Shown in pieces: positions 43,246 through 53,961 of a stretch of 64,000 nucleotides of DNA (within the stretch, counting starts at the first letter, position 1; every line of letters begins with the position of its first letter). Source of the stretch: Bedellia somnulentella (Eukaryota > Arthropoda > Insecta > Lepidoptera > Bedelliidae). Both the position numbers and the translations under genes were made by a program. The DNA is taken from assembly GCA_963576735.1 (NCBI GenBank), contig OY755177.1, positions 7,936,001 to 8,000,000 on the forward strand. Reading direction: 5' to 3'. The notes beneath the pieces were generated by a model. The model was not told where the DNA came from, did not search any database, and saw only the letters and a program-made list of their open reading frames with translations.

Positions 43246-46200
43246 GTAAGTCATAGTCTGATAATATTATTACTTTAATTTAACACACACTCTATTTCAA
43301 TTCCTATATAAGTAACCCTATTCGCAGGAAGTTCTTCAGAAACAAACAGGTGAACCGCTAATAATTCTTAAAATGAGGTTTAGCGTATTGAAATCATTAG
43401 TGGAATTTATGTATTGTGGAAAAACTCAATGTCTGGAAGAAAATCTGGATGAACTTGTATCTGCTGCCCAATTTCTGAAAATCAAAGGTTTATCAAAAGT
43501 AACTAAAGAAGGGCTGGGCATCGCTAATAACAGTAAAGTATTATATGTCATTATAGTGCCTGTAATATAAATTAACCTGCATTTTAAATTAATTATATTG
43601 CGTTTCATGTTTCAAGCTGAGTTACCCGCTTTTACGCCACCCGTCGTAATAAGCAGGCCACCGCAGTCACTCATAGACTTCAATTCACAGGTGAGAATAT
43701 GCTCCATAAATATTTTATTAGTTGTCACAAATTTTATTACACTTTTATATACATATATAGGTACACATACTCACAAACAAAAGATTTGTTTGATACTAAT
43801 TATTTTTTGGTATTAAAGGAAACCGACCCGAAGTCAATATCTTGCCAACAAATGATTAACAGTTCCAGCGGCGGTCAATCACTGGATCCTTCAAATAGAT
43901 CCAATAAGGTACCTCTGTTTAAACTTAATATTCAATTTCGTGTTTTTCTATTGGTATTAATATTATAGAATAATTTGCAAAAAAGTTTAAATGCATCTAG
44001 AAGGTCATGATTGGAAGGACACTTCTTCTTTGTAAATCTCAAAAACTTAATATTTTAAGCTCTTAGTAATTTCTGAGCTTAAATCTAAATATAACGCTTA
44101 TTTACAACTATATTTGTAGAATTAAATGCATACGTTAAGACTACGGTCAATGACGAAGCAGTTTCAGAATAATTCAGTTGTGGTGAACTATCTAAAAGGG
44201 CTGGTTCCGTCGAAACATTCCTGATATATATTTTTACTAAAGGGCACTGATATAAGTATGTCTTTTAATATAAAAGTTTTTTCAGGATATGGTAGTCCGG
44301 ATTCCGTTCGATGTTGCCAAGAGTGGAGCTAATTCTCTTAACATGGACTACGGAGAGACCCCTCGTGTCTTGAAGTCACGTCGAGGCAGACCCACGGTCA
44401 GTACATACAGTTTTAGAAAACTTTTATTTTTTTGCACATTAGGAATGTATAAGAATTAAAGTGAAATAATGCGTTGGATTTTTAATAAATTTTACAGGAC
44501 TGATCTGATGAATATGTCATCCTTGGTTGAAGTGATAATGAATACATACATAATATATTCACGGCTCTATATATTCTTAGCTCTGGTTACCCCATGTAGG
44601 GATTTATAGCCGTGAGTTTATGTATGTATGTATATTTACGGCTATAAATCCCTAAACGGTGCAGTTTTGGAATGAGAAATTGCTCAGCCACTTTGAGAAG
44701 TTGAGTGGGGAAATTAATAATTGTTGGTGACGGGTCTCCAACAACCCTTGGTGATAAGGAATTAATCAATTGACGTTAATATTGTATGGTCTTGCCGGAT
44801 GAACTTAACAGTACTTTGTTGCGATAAACTACGCCAAAATTACAGAGAAAATCCAGATTCGCCGCCGTGGTACATCCGTAATAGAATAATATACAATTCG
44901 AAGGATTATATGCTTGTTGTCCATCACCACTATAACTATCAAATAAATGGATTGTCGAATGAAAATAATAGAACATTGCTTTTTTCTTGAGTGAACCGTG
45001 ATAGCCCAGTGGGTAGAACACTCGGTTATCGTGCAAACGACTAGTGTTCAAATCCTGGGTCGGGCCTACACCAATTTGTCTTTTCTAAAGACATATGTGT
45101 GGTTAATTTATCATGGTTGTTAACGGTGAGGGAAAATATCGTGAGGAAACCCACATGGCTGAGTTGTACTTAGTGGTGTGACAGCGTATTCGTACAAAAC
45201 GGCGATAGGCCTGCCCCCTATCACGCGTCTAGTCCGTTCTGTCCTACCGTTTGTTCTACCGGTAGGACAGAACGGATAAAAATAGTCCGTTCTGTTCGAC
45301 TACGCTGTCGAACAGAACGGACTACGAAAAAAGTGTCCGGTTTGTTATACCGGTGAGTTTGACAGGTAAATAGTGTTGTGCTACACAATAAATATTCTTG
45401 TGACTGGCGGGACTTGGGAAATTTTCACGAGTGAGAAATCATCAAGAGATAAAAAAACATAGGTTTTTTTACCAGAAATATTGGAATAATGCAATGATTT
45501 TGAAATGTTTCCCTCCAACCAACTGAATCTGTACAACTTAAAACAGACTAACCAAACTGTGCCCGACTGCCTAATGCCGTGTTGACCTTTATAAGTTGTA
45601 ATACGTTAGATTAAAACTATGAAGTGGTAAAATAACTTAGACATTTGCTTGCTTGCATATTGCTTGTTTTTCGTGTTTTTCTTAGCATTCATGAAGCCAT
45701 ACATATATTTTAAATCTTTTTGTTCGTGAAAACCTCATGTGGGGATTATTACTAATAAATAAAGAATAAATAAAGGAAAGAAAAATTTCCCCGCGTGTGT
45801 CGAAATTTTTCTTTCCTTTATTTATTCTTTATTTATTAGCCATACATATATTTTTAATGAACTAGGACAATTGTTGACCGAAAATACAAAAGCCATTTAT
45901 GTTTGAAAATATGAATTTTATTGCAACAAAAAATAAGTAACTTGAATAAGTAGACATTTTATTACTATCGTCAGTAATAAAGTCACGAAACAAATGTGTT
46001 TTGGTTAAACTAGATTCACACATTTATTTATGTACTTTACTTACTTAGAACTTTTCTAGCAATGAATAATTAAACATCCTTTTTTTTTTAAATAATTATG
46101 ATTTAACTAATTTTACACTACACATAGCAAAACAAATATAAATGTTTTTATCAAATTAAAATTTGATATGGTCCAGCAAATCATCATCAGAGGGAGTGCT

Positions 46201-49200
46201 CTTTTCCATTGAGCTATCAAGATCGTTACTGTATTACCTCGGAAATAATTTGGGGCATTATTAATTTTTTTATAGAAATTATTCTAAGTTTTTCTTTCTA
46301 CTGATGTTTTTACACTCTCGAAAATTTCACAAGTCCCGCCAGGCATTAAAAATACATACAAAGTTCAAAATAATTTCTAAGTCTTTTTACCCCTTTATGT
46401 TTTAAACATAGTAGAAATTTATGAACTATAAGTATAAGTTAAGTTTAGAAAATAATTTACTTATGGGACCTTGGTAAATACCCATCACTCAAAACAATCT
46501 CTTGTCGAACAAACCGGACACTTTTTTCGTAGTCCGTTCTGTTCGACAGCGTAGTCGAACAGAACGGACTATTTTTATCCGTTCTGTCCTACCGGTATGA
46601 CAAACGGTAGGACCGAACGGACTAGACGCTATCACGTGAGTACACTGTCCATGCAAAACGTGGGTACTCTGAACACCAGGTGACAAAGTCACGTGATGTT
46701 CAGAAGTATTGGTACCTCTGCCAATCCCTTCGGGGATATTCGGCGAGAACGTTTATGTTAAACTCAAACATTCGCGCTATATATACCCGAAGGGGTTGGC
46801 AGAGGTACTAATTCTTCTGAGCATCAAGTGACTATTTCACGTGATGTTCAAAGTACCCAGGATTTGCTTCGACAGTGTACTCACACGATACGGGGCAAGC
46901 CTATCGCCGTTTTGTACGCATACACCGTCACATGACCCAATACATCTCAGCAAAGTCTGTTTCCTCCCGATTTTTTCCCTTACCTTTAACCACCACGTAA
47001 AAGTAAGCACATATATTTGCACATATATGGCGATAATCATTTGTGAATTGTTTGTATTTTGTCACAGTTGTGCCCTTAGGCAATGAATAAAAAATGTTCC
47101 GACCCGGGATTTGAACCCTCATCGTCTGCACGATAAGCGGTATTCTACCCACTGAGCTATCACTGTTGAAATAAAATCTATACTTATAATAAATCTGTAG
47201 AGAGCTCAATTCTGTACATTAAATATATTTTCAAAATAATTATTAGGGGGTGATTTATGATCGATACTGATGCCAGAAATGAAATCAGTAAAATGTTTGT
47301 CTGTCTGTCGGTTTGTATGTTCCTTATGGAAACAAAAACTACTCGACGGATTTTAACGAAACTTGGCACAATTATTCTTCATACTCCTGGGCAGGTTATA
47401 GTATCCTTTTTAGCAGAGTAGTGAAGGGGAATTTTGGGAAATTTTGGGAAAACTGGGAAAGTAACTCCATTTATTAAGCTTCCTTCGCGTGTGCAGCCTT
47501 AATGGTTATATTTACATTGAAATCATGTACGACGGAAATACTCTACATAAAATTGTCTAAAAAATATCCTTGAACAGCATATGACTACCTTTTATGGTTA
47601 CTCACAATAACACGTGTAACTCCTGATAGCTTAGCAGTTCAGAGCATTCTGAATATATTTGTTTACTCTTACGTTTAGAGTTCTCTCATTCATCTCTCAT
47701 TTACAAAAGTTTACATTATTACCTATTCAATAAAAAAAGAATCATAGAAATCGGTATAGAAATACCAAACTTATACATGAAATAAGACATCGCGTCCTGT
47801 CATCGCACGTGTATACTGAATCATGCTATAAGGATTAATTTTTATGAATGGTTGCGCGGGCAAAAGATAGCCGTGAATATATGTACGATGTATGCAAAGT
47901 TTGTAACTCTGATTGTTTGTTTGCATGGGTTTATTTTCGGTGTTACTGAACCGTTCATTAAAGCGCTTTTCAGGAGTGCTATAAGTTGCGCTAAATTTCA
48001 CAAAGGTTACGCAGTGATTGAAAGAACCCCAGATATTTTTAAAACTACGCTACCCGTGCGAAGCTGGGCCGATCTACTAGTAAATAAATAATATTAGTAT
48101 CTAATAAAATTATAAAAACTGTTTTTTTTTAATATGGTGTTTTTATCAGCGTTCTAGTGTGTGGGAAACTGGTGGAGGTTTAAGCCGGGCGACAGAACGA
48201 GCCCTGATGCGGCGCGACCAAGACTCCCGGAAAGCTATGCATCAACTTAAAAATCATCAGAACAGATTTAGCCAAGTGAGTTACATTAGCAGATTACTTA
48301 CACCAAAGACTTAAGACTCCAAGAGCAGATAGAGACTGCCAAACGCTACCTACGGTCTAACCTGTATCGCTCAAGTGCGTTCTTCTCACTTTGAATTTCT
48401 CCCTTAATTCAAATGATTAATAATCATTCAAAATCTCTATACAGATTTACTAGCATTAAAATACCATTTTATATCTTACTCTGTCATATTTACGACAATA
48501 ACATACATACATATACTCACGGCTGTAAATCCCTAGAAGGGGTAGCCAGAGCTAAGGAATTAGAAATTCCTCAGCCACTTTTGGAAGTTGCGTGGGAAAA
48601 AGATGGTAAATAAAGGTTGTTATTGATGGGTCTCCAACCGCATCGCCCAAAAATCCCCTAAAAAGCCCCAATACCGTTAGTCGCATTTTACGAACACCCA
48701 CCGGAAGAAATGGGGTAGTGCTATTCTAAGCCGACACTACACAGCAACTATAATTTTATGTTTCAACTCCCAACTTTTGTTATGTTGGTATTAATACAAA
48801 AATAATGTACATCCACCATCAATTTTCGTTCTGAAAATTGTGATCATATATTAATAATTTATCTTTTTTCAGGACTACATGGACACATTAACTCTGTCTC
48901 AAGCAGTCAATAGCATTTGCGATCCCGAGTCCACAACTGAGAATTATATGAATGTGGGCAATGACTTCATGTACATGGACCAACCAGTCTCCACCAATGT
49001 TCTTGATCCAACCATCAGCTTCAACAAAGAGCACGGTTTGGGTAGTGATGCCATCTCGTCGAGCTACCCCGCGACCAGCACGAGCGAGCCCAATGAAACA
49101 GGCGGCATCGGTTCCGCCATGTCACAATATGTAAATACTTTGAAAAATGCGGGACTTCCAACAGATCTACCAATACTTTTTGAATCGGGTGATGGCTCCT

Positions 49201-50525
49201 ACATACACGTCAACGAACAAGTTCTTCTCGACATGGTACAGAGCAGTGAAATCCAGTACGAAGTAATCGAACAGCCAAATATAGAAAATGTTACAGATCC
49301 GAGTAAAATTAAAAGTATCGACGATTTATCAAAATCGATTGAGAGAAAAGATATGTTTATGTATAAAGATTATTGTCCATCAACCGTTTATGGCAAAGAC
49401 TACAGACATGAGGACGCAATTAACAGTTTGAATGCTTTACTTCCGGATAGCCTTGAATCTTTTGCCGACCAACAAAACTATGTGGTCCTTAATTCTAGAC
49501 TTCCGGACAACAATGCTATGAGTAGTGCAAATAATGATTTTTCGTGTATAGAGGGCGATATGCAATATTTTACGAAATCTATGAGTGATGATGTTAAGAA
49601 ATATTATCAAAATCAACAATTGGATGATGTACGTGTGATCGATCAACTTTGTCCGACGAGTACTTCGCTCGATCCAAGCTTCAGTATATCACTTTTAGAA
49701 AATAAAAACAACACCGTAGAACAACAGTTTAACTGTTTAAATCATGACGACTTACATCGAAACGATGAGACTTATGACTTCGGTTTGCAATTGGGTCAAA
49801 ACAATGACTTGGACTGTTTAATGTCTACTCCGAAGAGGAATGAAGAGAGTAAAGATTTTCATGACAACAACGTGCAGGAACGGGATGAAATAATCAAAGA
49901 TTTGATGAGTATTGAAAAAAATATGAACAGCAGTAAGAACCATAATGAATTGAGTAAAAATGAAAGTAGTTCTAACGGAAATAAAGCTAACGAACAGGAT
50001 TTTACACACAATTTACTGAATGTCAATGATGTGTTCGGCACCGACAACGATATGCTAAGTCATCAAATCAAAACGGACACGACTCTATCCGACGTTACTT
50101 CAAATGTCATGAATTGGGATACTACTGAAGTTGAGAAAACAAATGAATCAGCAAGCAGTTTAAATGATGTTAACCAAAAAGCTTCCGAAAATGAAACTTC
50201 TGAGTTCATTTCAGATGAGAGTAGAGTGATAGACTTAACAGACTCTGTAAATATTAAGTCTGAGAAGTGGGACATGGTCTCCTGTGATATGTTAAGCAAT
50301 AAGGAAAACTTTCAAACGAATATAAATAACACTAGTATGGAGCCAAGTTTAGAAGATGATATACCTTTTGCGGTCGGGCTTTTGCCACTTAAACAAGTAC
50401 AGCCAACGACAGAAAGCAGTTTACTGAAACGCAAAAGCTTAGTAGATGTTGATATTATGAACAGTGGTGATGAGAAATGTTTAAAACGTAAAGTAAAACC
50501 GAAAACTATGGATAATATACTTTGA
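43075..50525 (+). CDS. BTB/POZ-domain protein with AT-hook, 7 exons
   Basis: Exons: 43075-43245, 43328-43532, 43617-43690, 43819-43908, 44286-44396, 48150-48275, 48873-50525; all phases agree, 809 residues. Residues about 1-120 form a BTB domain of the insect Ttk/lola type (LHYEDYSEHLMSRFGKLLQI, DMTLMCSSHTLRVHKTVLAA, then SLVEFMYCG and ADxLKIKGL-like QFLKIKGL). Such domains dimerise and mostly sit in chromatin or transcription factors. An AT-hook core (SRRGRPT) ends exon 5. The last exon (550 residues) is acidic and Asn/Ser-rich with no zinc finger that I can see; it ends in a basic stretch (LKRKVKPK). The start ATG is the first in the BTB frame. I do not recognise an orthologue by name. The 3.75 kb intron before exon 6 is almost entirely transposon sequence. 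Confidence 0.85.
43328..43532 (+). CDS. BTB protein exon 2
   Basis: Encodes EVLQKQTGEPLIILKMRFSV to KVTKEGLGIANN, completing the BTB fold. The donor is aaca/gtaaag; the open frame after it is intron. Confidence 0.85.
43617..43690 (+). CDS. BTB protein exon 3
   Basis: Short exon ELPAFTPPVVISRPPQSLID to NSQ; acceptor gtttcaag, donor cag/gtgaga. A linker with no recognised domain. Confidence 0.75.
43819..43908 (+). CDS. BTB protein exon 4
   Basis: Thirty codons, ETDPKSISCQQMINSSSGGQ to SNRSNK, Ser-rich linker; acceptor tattaaag, donor aag/gtacct. Confidence 0.72.
44286..44396 (+). CDS. BTB protein exon 5 with AT-hook
   Basis: DMVVRIPFDVAKSGANSLNM and, at its end, SRRGRPT, an AT-hook core that would bind the minor groove of AT-rich DNA. 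Donor acg/gtcagt. Confidence 0.8.
44540..44760. repeat. two family A fragments, head to head
   Basis: A short reverse fragment (ttatagccgtgagtttatgt) joined through a shared TATG tract to a forward fragment (tacggctataaatccctaaa ... gacgggtctccaacaaccc). Confidence 0.5.
45226..46628. mobile_element. 1.4 kb TIR transposon with 8-bp target duplication
   Basis: Ends cgtctagtccgttctgtcct / ...aggaccgaacggactagacg. The TIRs are about 125 bases and each contains two internal palindromes built on gtccgttctgt. Target duplication ctatcacg (45218-45225 and 46629-46636) restores the SINE sequence seen uninterrupted at 42.5 kb. A further inverted segment (ggcgggacttgggaaatttt near 45407; reverse complement near 46318) lies subterminally. 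No transposase found. The 8-bp duplication suggests hAT or P type, but the termini are not the usual CAG of hAT. Confidence 0.7.
45712..45837 (-). mobile_element. palindromic retroposon, copy 2
   Basis: Same left unique segment (taaatctttttgttcgtgaa) and the same palindrome arms as the copy at 16.4 kb, flanked by a 17-base direct repeat starting agccatacatat (45695-45711 and 45838-45854). The T-arm centre is reduced: the arms meet around ccccgcgtgtgtcg. Lies inside the TIR element 45226-46628. Confidence 0.6.
46770..47166 (-). mobile_element. tRNA-derived SINE, reverse copy
   Basis: Minus-strand copy with head at 47098-47166 (gacccgggatttgaaccctc ... cccactgagctatcactg) and tail at 46785 (acccgaaggggttggcagag). 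Adjacent to and inverted relative to the interrupted SINE. Confidence 0.6.
47177..48080 (+). mobile_element. Helitron-like element in BTB-gene intron
   Basis: TCTATACTTATAATAAATCTG to CCGATCTACTAG with an altered 3' half; ends 69 bases before BTB exon 6. Confidence 0.72.
48150..48275 (+). CDS. BTB protein exon 6
   Basis: RSSVWETGGGLSRATERALM to LKNHQNRFSQ; acceptor ttttatcag, donor caa/gtgagt, phase 0 on both sides. Lies 70 bases after the end of a Helitron copy. Confidence 0.75.
48500..48746 (+). repeat. interspersed retroposon, family A, in BTB-gene intron
   Basis: Complete copy, catacatacatatactcacg to gccgacactacacagc, 125 bases before the last BTB exon. Confidence 0.7.
48873..50525 (+). 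CDS. BTB protein last coding exon
   Basis: Begins DYMDTLTLSQAVNSICDPES after atcttttttcag and runs 550 codons to TGA. Asp/Asn/Ser-rich and acidic, with several Met-Asn repeats of amphipathic character; no known domain seen. Confidence 0.85.
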   Translation, partial: DYMDTLTLSQAVNSICDPESTTENYMNVGNDFMYMDQPVSTNVLDPTISFNKEHGLGSDAISSSYPATSTSEPNETGGIGSAMSQYVNTLKNAGLPTDLPILFESGDGSYIHVNEQVLLDMVQSSEIQYEVIEQPNIENVTDPSKIKSIDDLSKSIERKDMFMYKDYCPSTVYGKDYRHEDAINSLNALLPDSLESFADQQNYVVLNSRLPDNNAMSSANNDFSCIEGDMQYFTKSMSDDVKKYYQNQQLDDVRVIDQLCPTSTSLDPSFSISLLENKNNTVEQQFNCLNHDDLHRNDETYDFGLQLGQNNDLDCLMSTPKRNEESKDFHDNNVQERDEIIKDLMSIEKNMNSSKNHNELSKNESSSNGNKANEQDFTHNLLNVNDVFGTDNDMLSHQIKTDTTLSDVTSNVMNWDTTEVEKTNESASSLNDVNQKASENETSEFISDESRVIDLTDSVNIKSEKWDMVSCDMLSNKENFQTNINNTSMEPSLEDDIPFAVGLLPLKQVQPTTESSLLKRKSLVDVDIMNSGDEKCLKRKVKPKTMDNIL

Positions 50526-50605
50526 CAACTCTATCATGTCAGTTATGATAAAAAAATATAAATTAATTAATTATTATTATTAATTATTATTATTAATACA
50601 AGAAA

Positions 50606-50611
50606 AATAAA
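50606..50611 (+). terminator. polyadenylation signal of the BTB gene
   Basis: AATAAA about 80 bases after the stop codon, in AT-rich sequence; the first canonical hexamer downstream. Confidence 0.6.
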
Positions 50612-50820
50612 TAGTTTTAAAGTTATGGTTTCTTTTATTTCAATAACAAATTTACACCAGTTTACATTGTATCCCTTCATATCACCATTCTGGTCCACAT
50701 TTTGTACTCACTGTGAACGTTTTACACTTAAAGCTAAATTTAAAACAAAATGGCTCGGATTTAATACTTAATGCTAAGTTTCAAGACTGCAATGCAACTA
50801 ATATGTCAATGTGTAATGCC

Positions 50821-51665
50821 GGCTTATTCCGTTTATCCACCCTAAAAAATCCTCCCTAAGGCGGATATTCGGAAACGCGTGTCCGTCTATCCACCCTGAA
50901 CGGGGTGGATATCCGGAATGCATATAATATGGTTCTTCCGATTTTCTACCCTGCCTACGTACAGTCATTTACAGAAAAAAGACCCTAAGTTTGTAAGATA
51001 TTTTTATTCCAACTGTAAGTAAGAAAGTAGGTATGTTTATCTTAAGTATTTTAGGCTGCGTCCCCAGTAGGCAAACTGTTAGCCGCCGACAGAGTGAGCC
51101 GCAAATTTGCAGCGAACTGAAATTTGAGTTAGCTGCAGACTCAAATCAATTTTCGTGCGTCGCAAGCAAACTGTAAGAGTTTAGCCGACCGACTGAATTA
51201 TCACTTTACTTTTGTTGTAATCAGTTTGCAGCAAACGGAGTCACTACGCCCGGCGAACAACCAATCGCCGCCGCCGACTGGAACCGGTTTTGGTGGGAGT
51301 CGGCCGCTCACTAAGGTAGTCGGCGCGCGTAACGCTGCAAACTGCGTACAGTGAGTGCAAAACTAGCAAACTGTGAACACTCCATTTGAAATATATGGAG
51401 GGGCGTACTAAACCGATACGCCGCTAACTTAGTCGGCGGCTAACAGTTTGCCTACTGGGGACGCAGCCTTAATGTTCACGATGTTCCTTGGACCCATTTT
51501 GTGTTGTGTATGTTTCTGTAAATTACTGTACTTGGGGTAAAAAATCGGAAGAACCATATTATATGCATTCCGGATATCCACCGAGTTCAGGGTGGATAGA
51601 CGGACACACGTGTCCGAATATCCGCCTTAGGGAGGATTTTTTAGGGTGGATAAACGGAATAAGCC
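50821..51665. mobile_element. 845-bp TIR element with 8-bp target duplication
   Basis: Ends ggcttattccgtttatccac / gtggataaacggaataagcc with TIRs of about 120 bases; target duplication gtaatgcc (50813-50820, 51666-51673). Non-coding. Its middle is occupied by another element (51054-51468). hAT- or P-like by duplication length. Confidence 0.75.
51054..51468. mobile_element. Harbinger-like MITE nested in the TIR element
   Basis: 415 bases with perfect terminal inverted repeats of 37 bases beginning ggctgcgtccccagtaggca; 3-bp target duplication TTA on both sides, the PIF/Harbinger signature. GC-rich, no ORF. Confidence 0.72.
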
Positions 51666-52274
51666 GTAATGCCCTCAAATTTTTAATCTCGTTTAGAAAA
51701 AAAATCAGCGTTTGTATTAGCTGAAATTGATATTTCGCTTGAGTCTACTTTTTCTTTACATGTAAAAATGACATTAGGTGCACCACGTTTATGAAACAAA
51801 TGAAAAACGTTAATATAATAAAATAATATATAAGCGCTTTAAAACATGAGTTAAAAATATTGTAAATAGGTTCAAAAATATATTTAAATGCATATAGCTT
51901 AATCACTAAAAATAATGTTAAGAGAGCTAAGAAATAAATAATAAAAAAGTATTAAATTATAAATACGCAAAGATTCCATATCATAAAATAATATTCTGCC
52001 CCAAAGGCTATCAAAATCATTATTAATATTAATTGGGCGGATAAATATCACATCCAGTAAGAGGACCGTGGCTTAAAGTATTAAAGTTCAAATTAGAAAC
52101 ACAAATCTTATTTTACGTAAGTCTGTGCAAAGTATATAAATTCATATTTAAAAAAGGCCTTAATTAAATCAAATCGAAGTTATACATATAATCTTAACTA
52201 CTATTCTGATATTGTCGATGCTGAGTTATTTCATAATTGAGTAATTTTTATATACAAATATATGGGGCAACATT

Positions 52275-53063
52275 CAGAGTTGGGCGTAATTAATTACTCT
52301 TGCAATTTAATTAATAATTAAATAATATTAATTCAATTACAATTGTAATTAAATACAAGTAATTGCAATTACATGTAATTCCAATTAAACAGTAATTGTT
52401 AATTGAAATTACATAAAATTAGTAATTTCAATTACTCAATTACTATTATGTTATCAATATCATATTATTTTAGAGCAGATAAAACGCACTGCATATTTGA
52501 TTTCATTTCCGTGAGTACGATGCCGGGGATGCGCGCGCGCCTATGGCCCCCAACTTCGCGTCGCCGAATGGAGTGCACACTTGTTATTTTATCACGATGT
52601 TACGGCGACATTCTGAGGTCTTAAATATTTTCAAAAAAATTAATACACCGATGCCATCATCAGGCCCTGTTGAAAGATTATTTTCATATGCGACTATGAT
52701 TAACTTCCCAAAGTCACATAAATTATCCGACGAAATGTTCGAGATGAGAGTTGTATTAAAATCCAATTTAAAATAAAAGTTAATTTATATTTCTCTTAAC
52801 TGTACCTATACTGATTTCGGAAATAAAGATCATTTAAATGATGAAAATGTTTTTCTTATTTAATAAAATTAATTGATAATTCGAAAAAGTAATTAATTAT
52901 CAATTTCTATAATTATTATTTTAATTACTAAATTCATTTTATAATTGTAATTGTTAATTTAATTTTACAATTACTTTACTTTGTAATTGTAATTTGTAAT
53001 TAAAATTTTGTTTTGTAATTGTAATTAGTAATTTGTAATTCAATTACTTTTTGCCCAACACTG
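52275..53063 (+). mobile_element. hAT transposon relic
   Basis: Ends CAGAGTTGGGCGTAATTAAT and ...TTTTTGCCCAACACTG (CAGTGTTGGGC on the other strand), the CAG-starting termini of hAT, with a perfect 8-bp target duplication gcaacatt (52267-52274, 53064-53071). Subterminal sequence is filled with aattac-type repeats. Contains a fragment of transposase C-terminus at 52630-52776. Confidence 0.85.
52543..52776 (+). pseudogene. hAT transposase C-terminal fragment
   Basis: Frame encoding TPMPSSGPVERLFSYATMIN and SDEMFEMRVVLKSNLK, the hAT dimerisation (hATC) signature. Only this last ~50-residue piece is left; the catalytic region is gone, so it cannot be an active transposase. Confidence 0.75.
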
Positions 53064-53646
53064 GCAACATTGTATTACTGCTGCACTTATCCCTTAGGCT
53101 CATGGTGTATTGTGAATCAAAAAAAAATATTCTTGCTTTAAAGTTTAGGCACACTAAATTTCACTTGAAGCAGCTTGAAAAACCCACAGATCGCTAGGCT
53201 GTCGACCATTTGAAGCGTTTTATAGAGAAAATATTTTCTTTTGAACATTTTAGTTATGTCTCGAAATTCTTGAGGTTTGAGCAGTTTGGACCTTCCTGAA
53301 CGAAAATATCAAACGAAGAATAAATACGACAACTTTATAACTGTCCCGGGAGTCATCCTATAATGCCCAAACTATAGATTTACATTTTGTAGTCCACAAA
53401 TTCTTTTTGTTTTGAAGATTAAGTTTTTAATTTTAGTTGATTTACCAACTTCATTGTAAATCAATTTAAAATATTGCAGTGCAAATGCTTGAATTCAAAC
53501 GCATATCGTTTTCTCTTTTTGTGCCTGTTTCTGTTAAATTATAGAAAAATAAAAAGTAAAATAAAATACTTGCAAACAAAATTTAAAAATCATCTCTTAA
53601 TAATCTTATGATAATTAATCTTAATTATATTTAATGTCACTTTTGC

Positions 53647-53961
53647 TCATAATAAGAGATTCTCGTAGACGAAATTCGACAAAAAGATGGCACCAGTGAG
53701 TAACAAAAGAGAGAGTGGCGTATTAGTGGTCGAAGAGTCCCTCACGTAATAGCCATACGCATCGCTGTGGTAATCACCCATCTGGAAGGTGATGGTGGGT
53801 GATGACATGCGTCCATCGCCTCCATTCGAGTAAGCCAGCACACGAAGTCTGTAAGTCTTCCCTGGAGTGAGGTTGGTCACGTAGGCCTCAAGTTTATGTT
53901 CGACGGGCACCAGCGTGTCGTTCGCTGTGCTCATGTCTTGATCCATTTCCCAAACGCGAAC
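53647..53961 (-). CDS. Cont: Contactin exon 3: last FNIII and GPI signal
   Basis: VRVWEMDQDMSTANDTLVPV, end of the last FNIII domain (TYRLRVLAYSNGGDG) and a hydrophobic tail to the stop codon at 53647-53649. Acceptor tgtttcag. Confidence 0.93.
   Translation of the reverse strand, partial: VRVWEMDQDMSTANDTLVPVEHKLEAYVTNLTPGKTYRLRVLAYSNGGDGRMSSPTITFQMGDYHSDAYGYYVRDSSTTNTPLSLLLLTGAIFLSNFVYENLLL

Larger units (their letters stand above)
44994..46758 (+). mobile_element. tRNA-derived SINE interrupted by a TIR transposon
   Basis: Head gtgatagcccagtgggtaga (A-box-like) and gtgttcaaatcctgggtcgg (B-box-like) at 44998-45064, then the family body to 45225; resumes at 46629 after the insertion and ends near 46758 (cggggatattcggcgagaac). 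It matches the intact copy at 42265-42638 across the break. Confidence 0.65.

Noticed and set aside
44998..45064. tRNA gene
   Set aside because: A- and B-box-like blocks are present but no cloverleaf closes and the sequence runs into a repeated SINE body.
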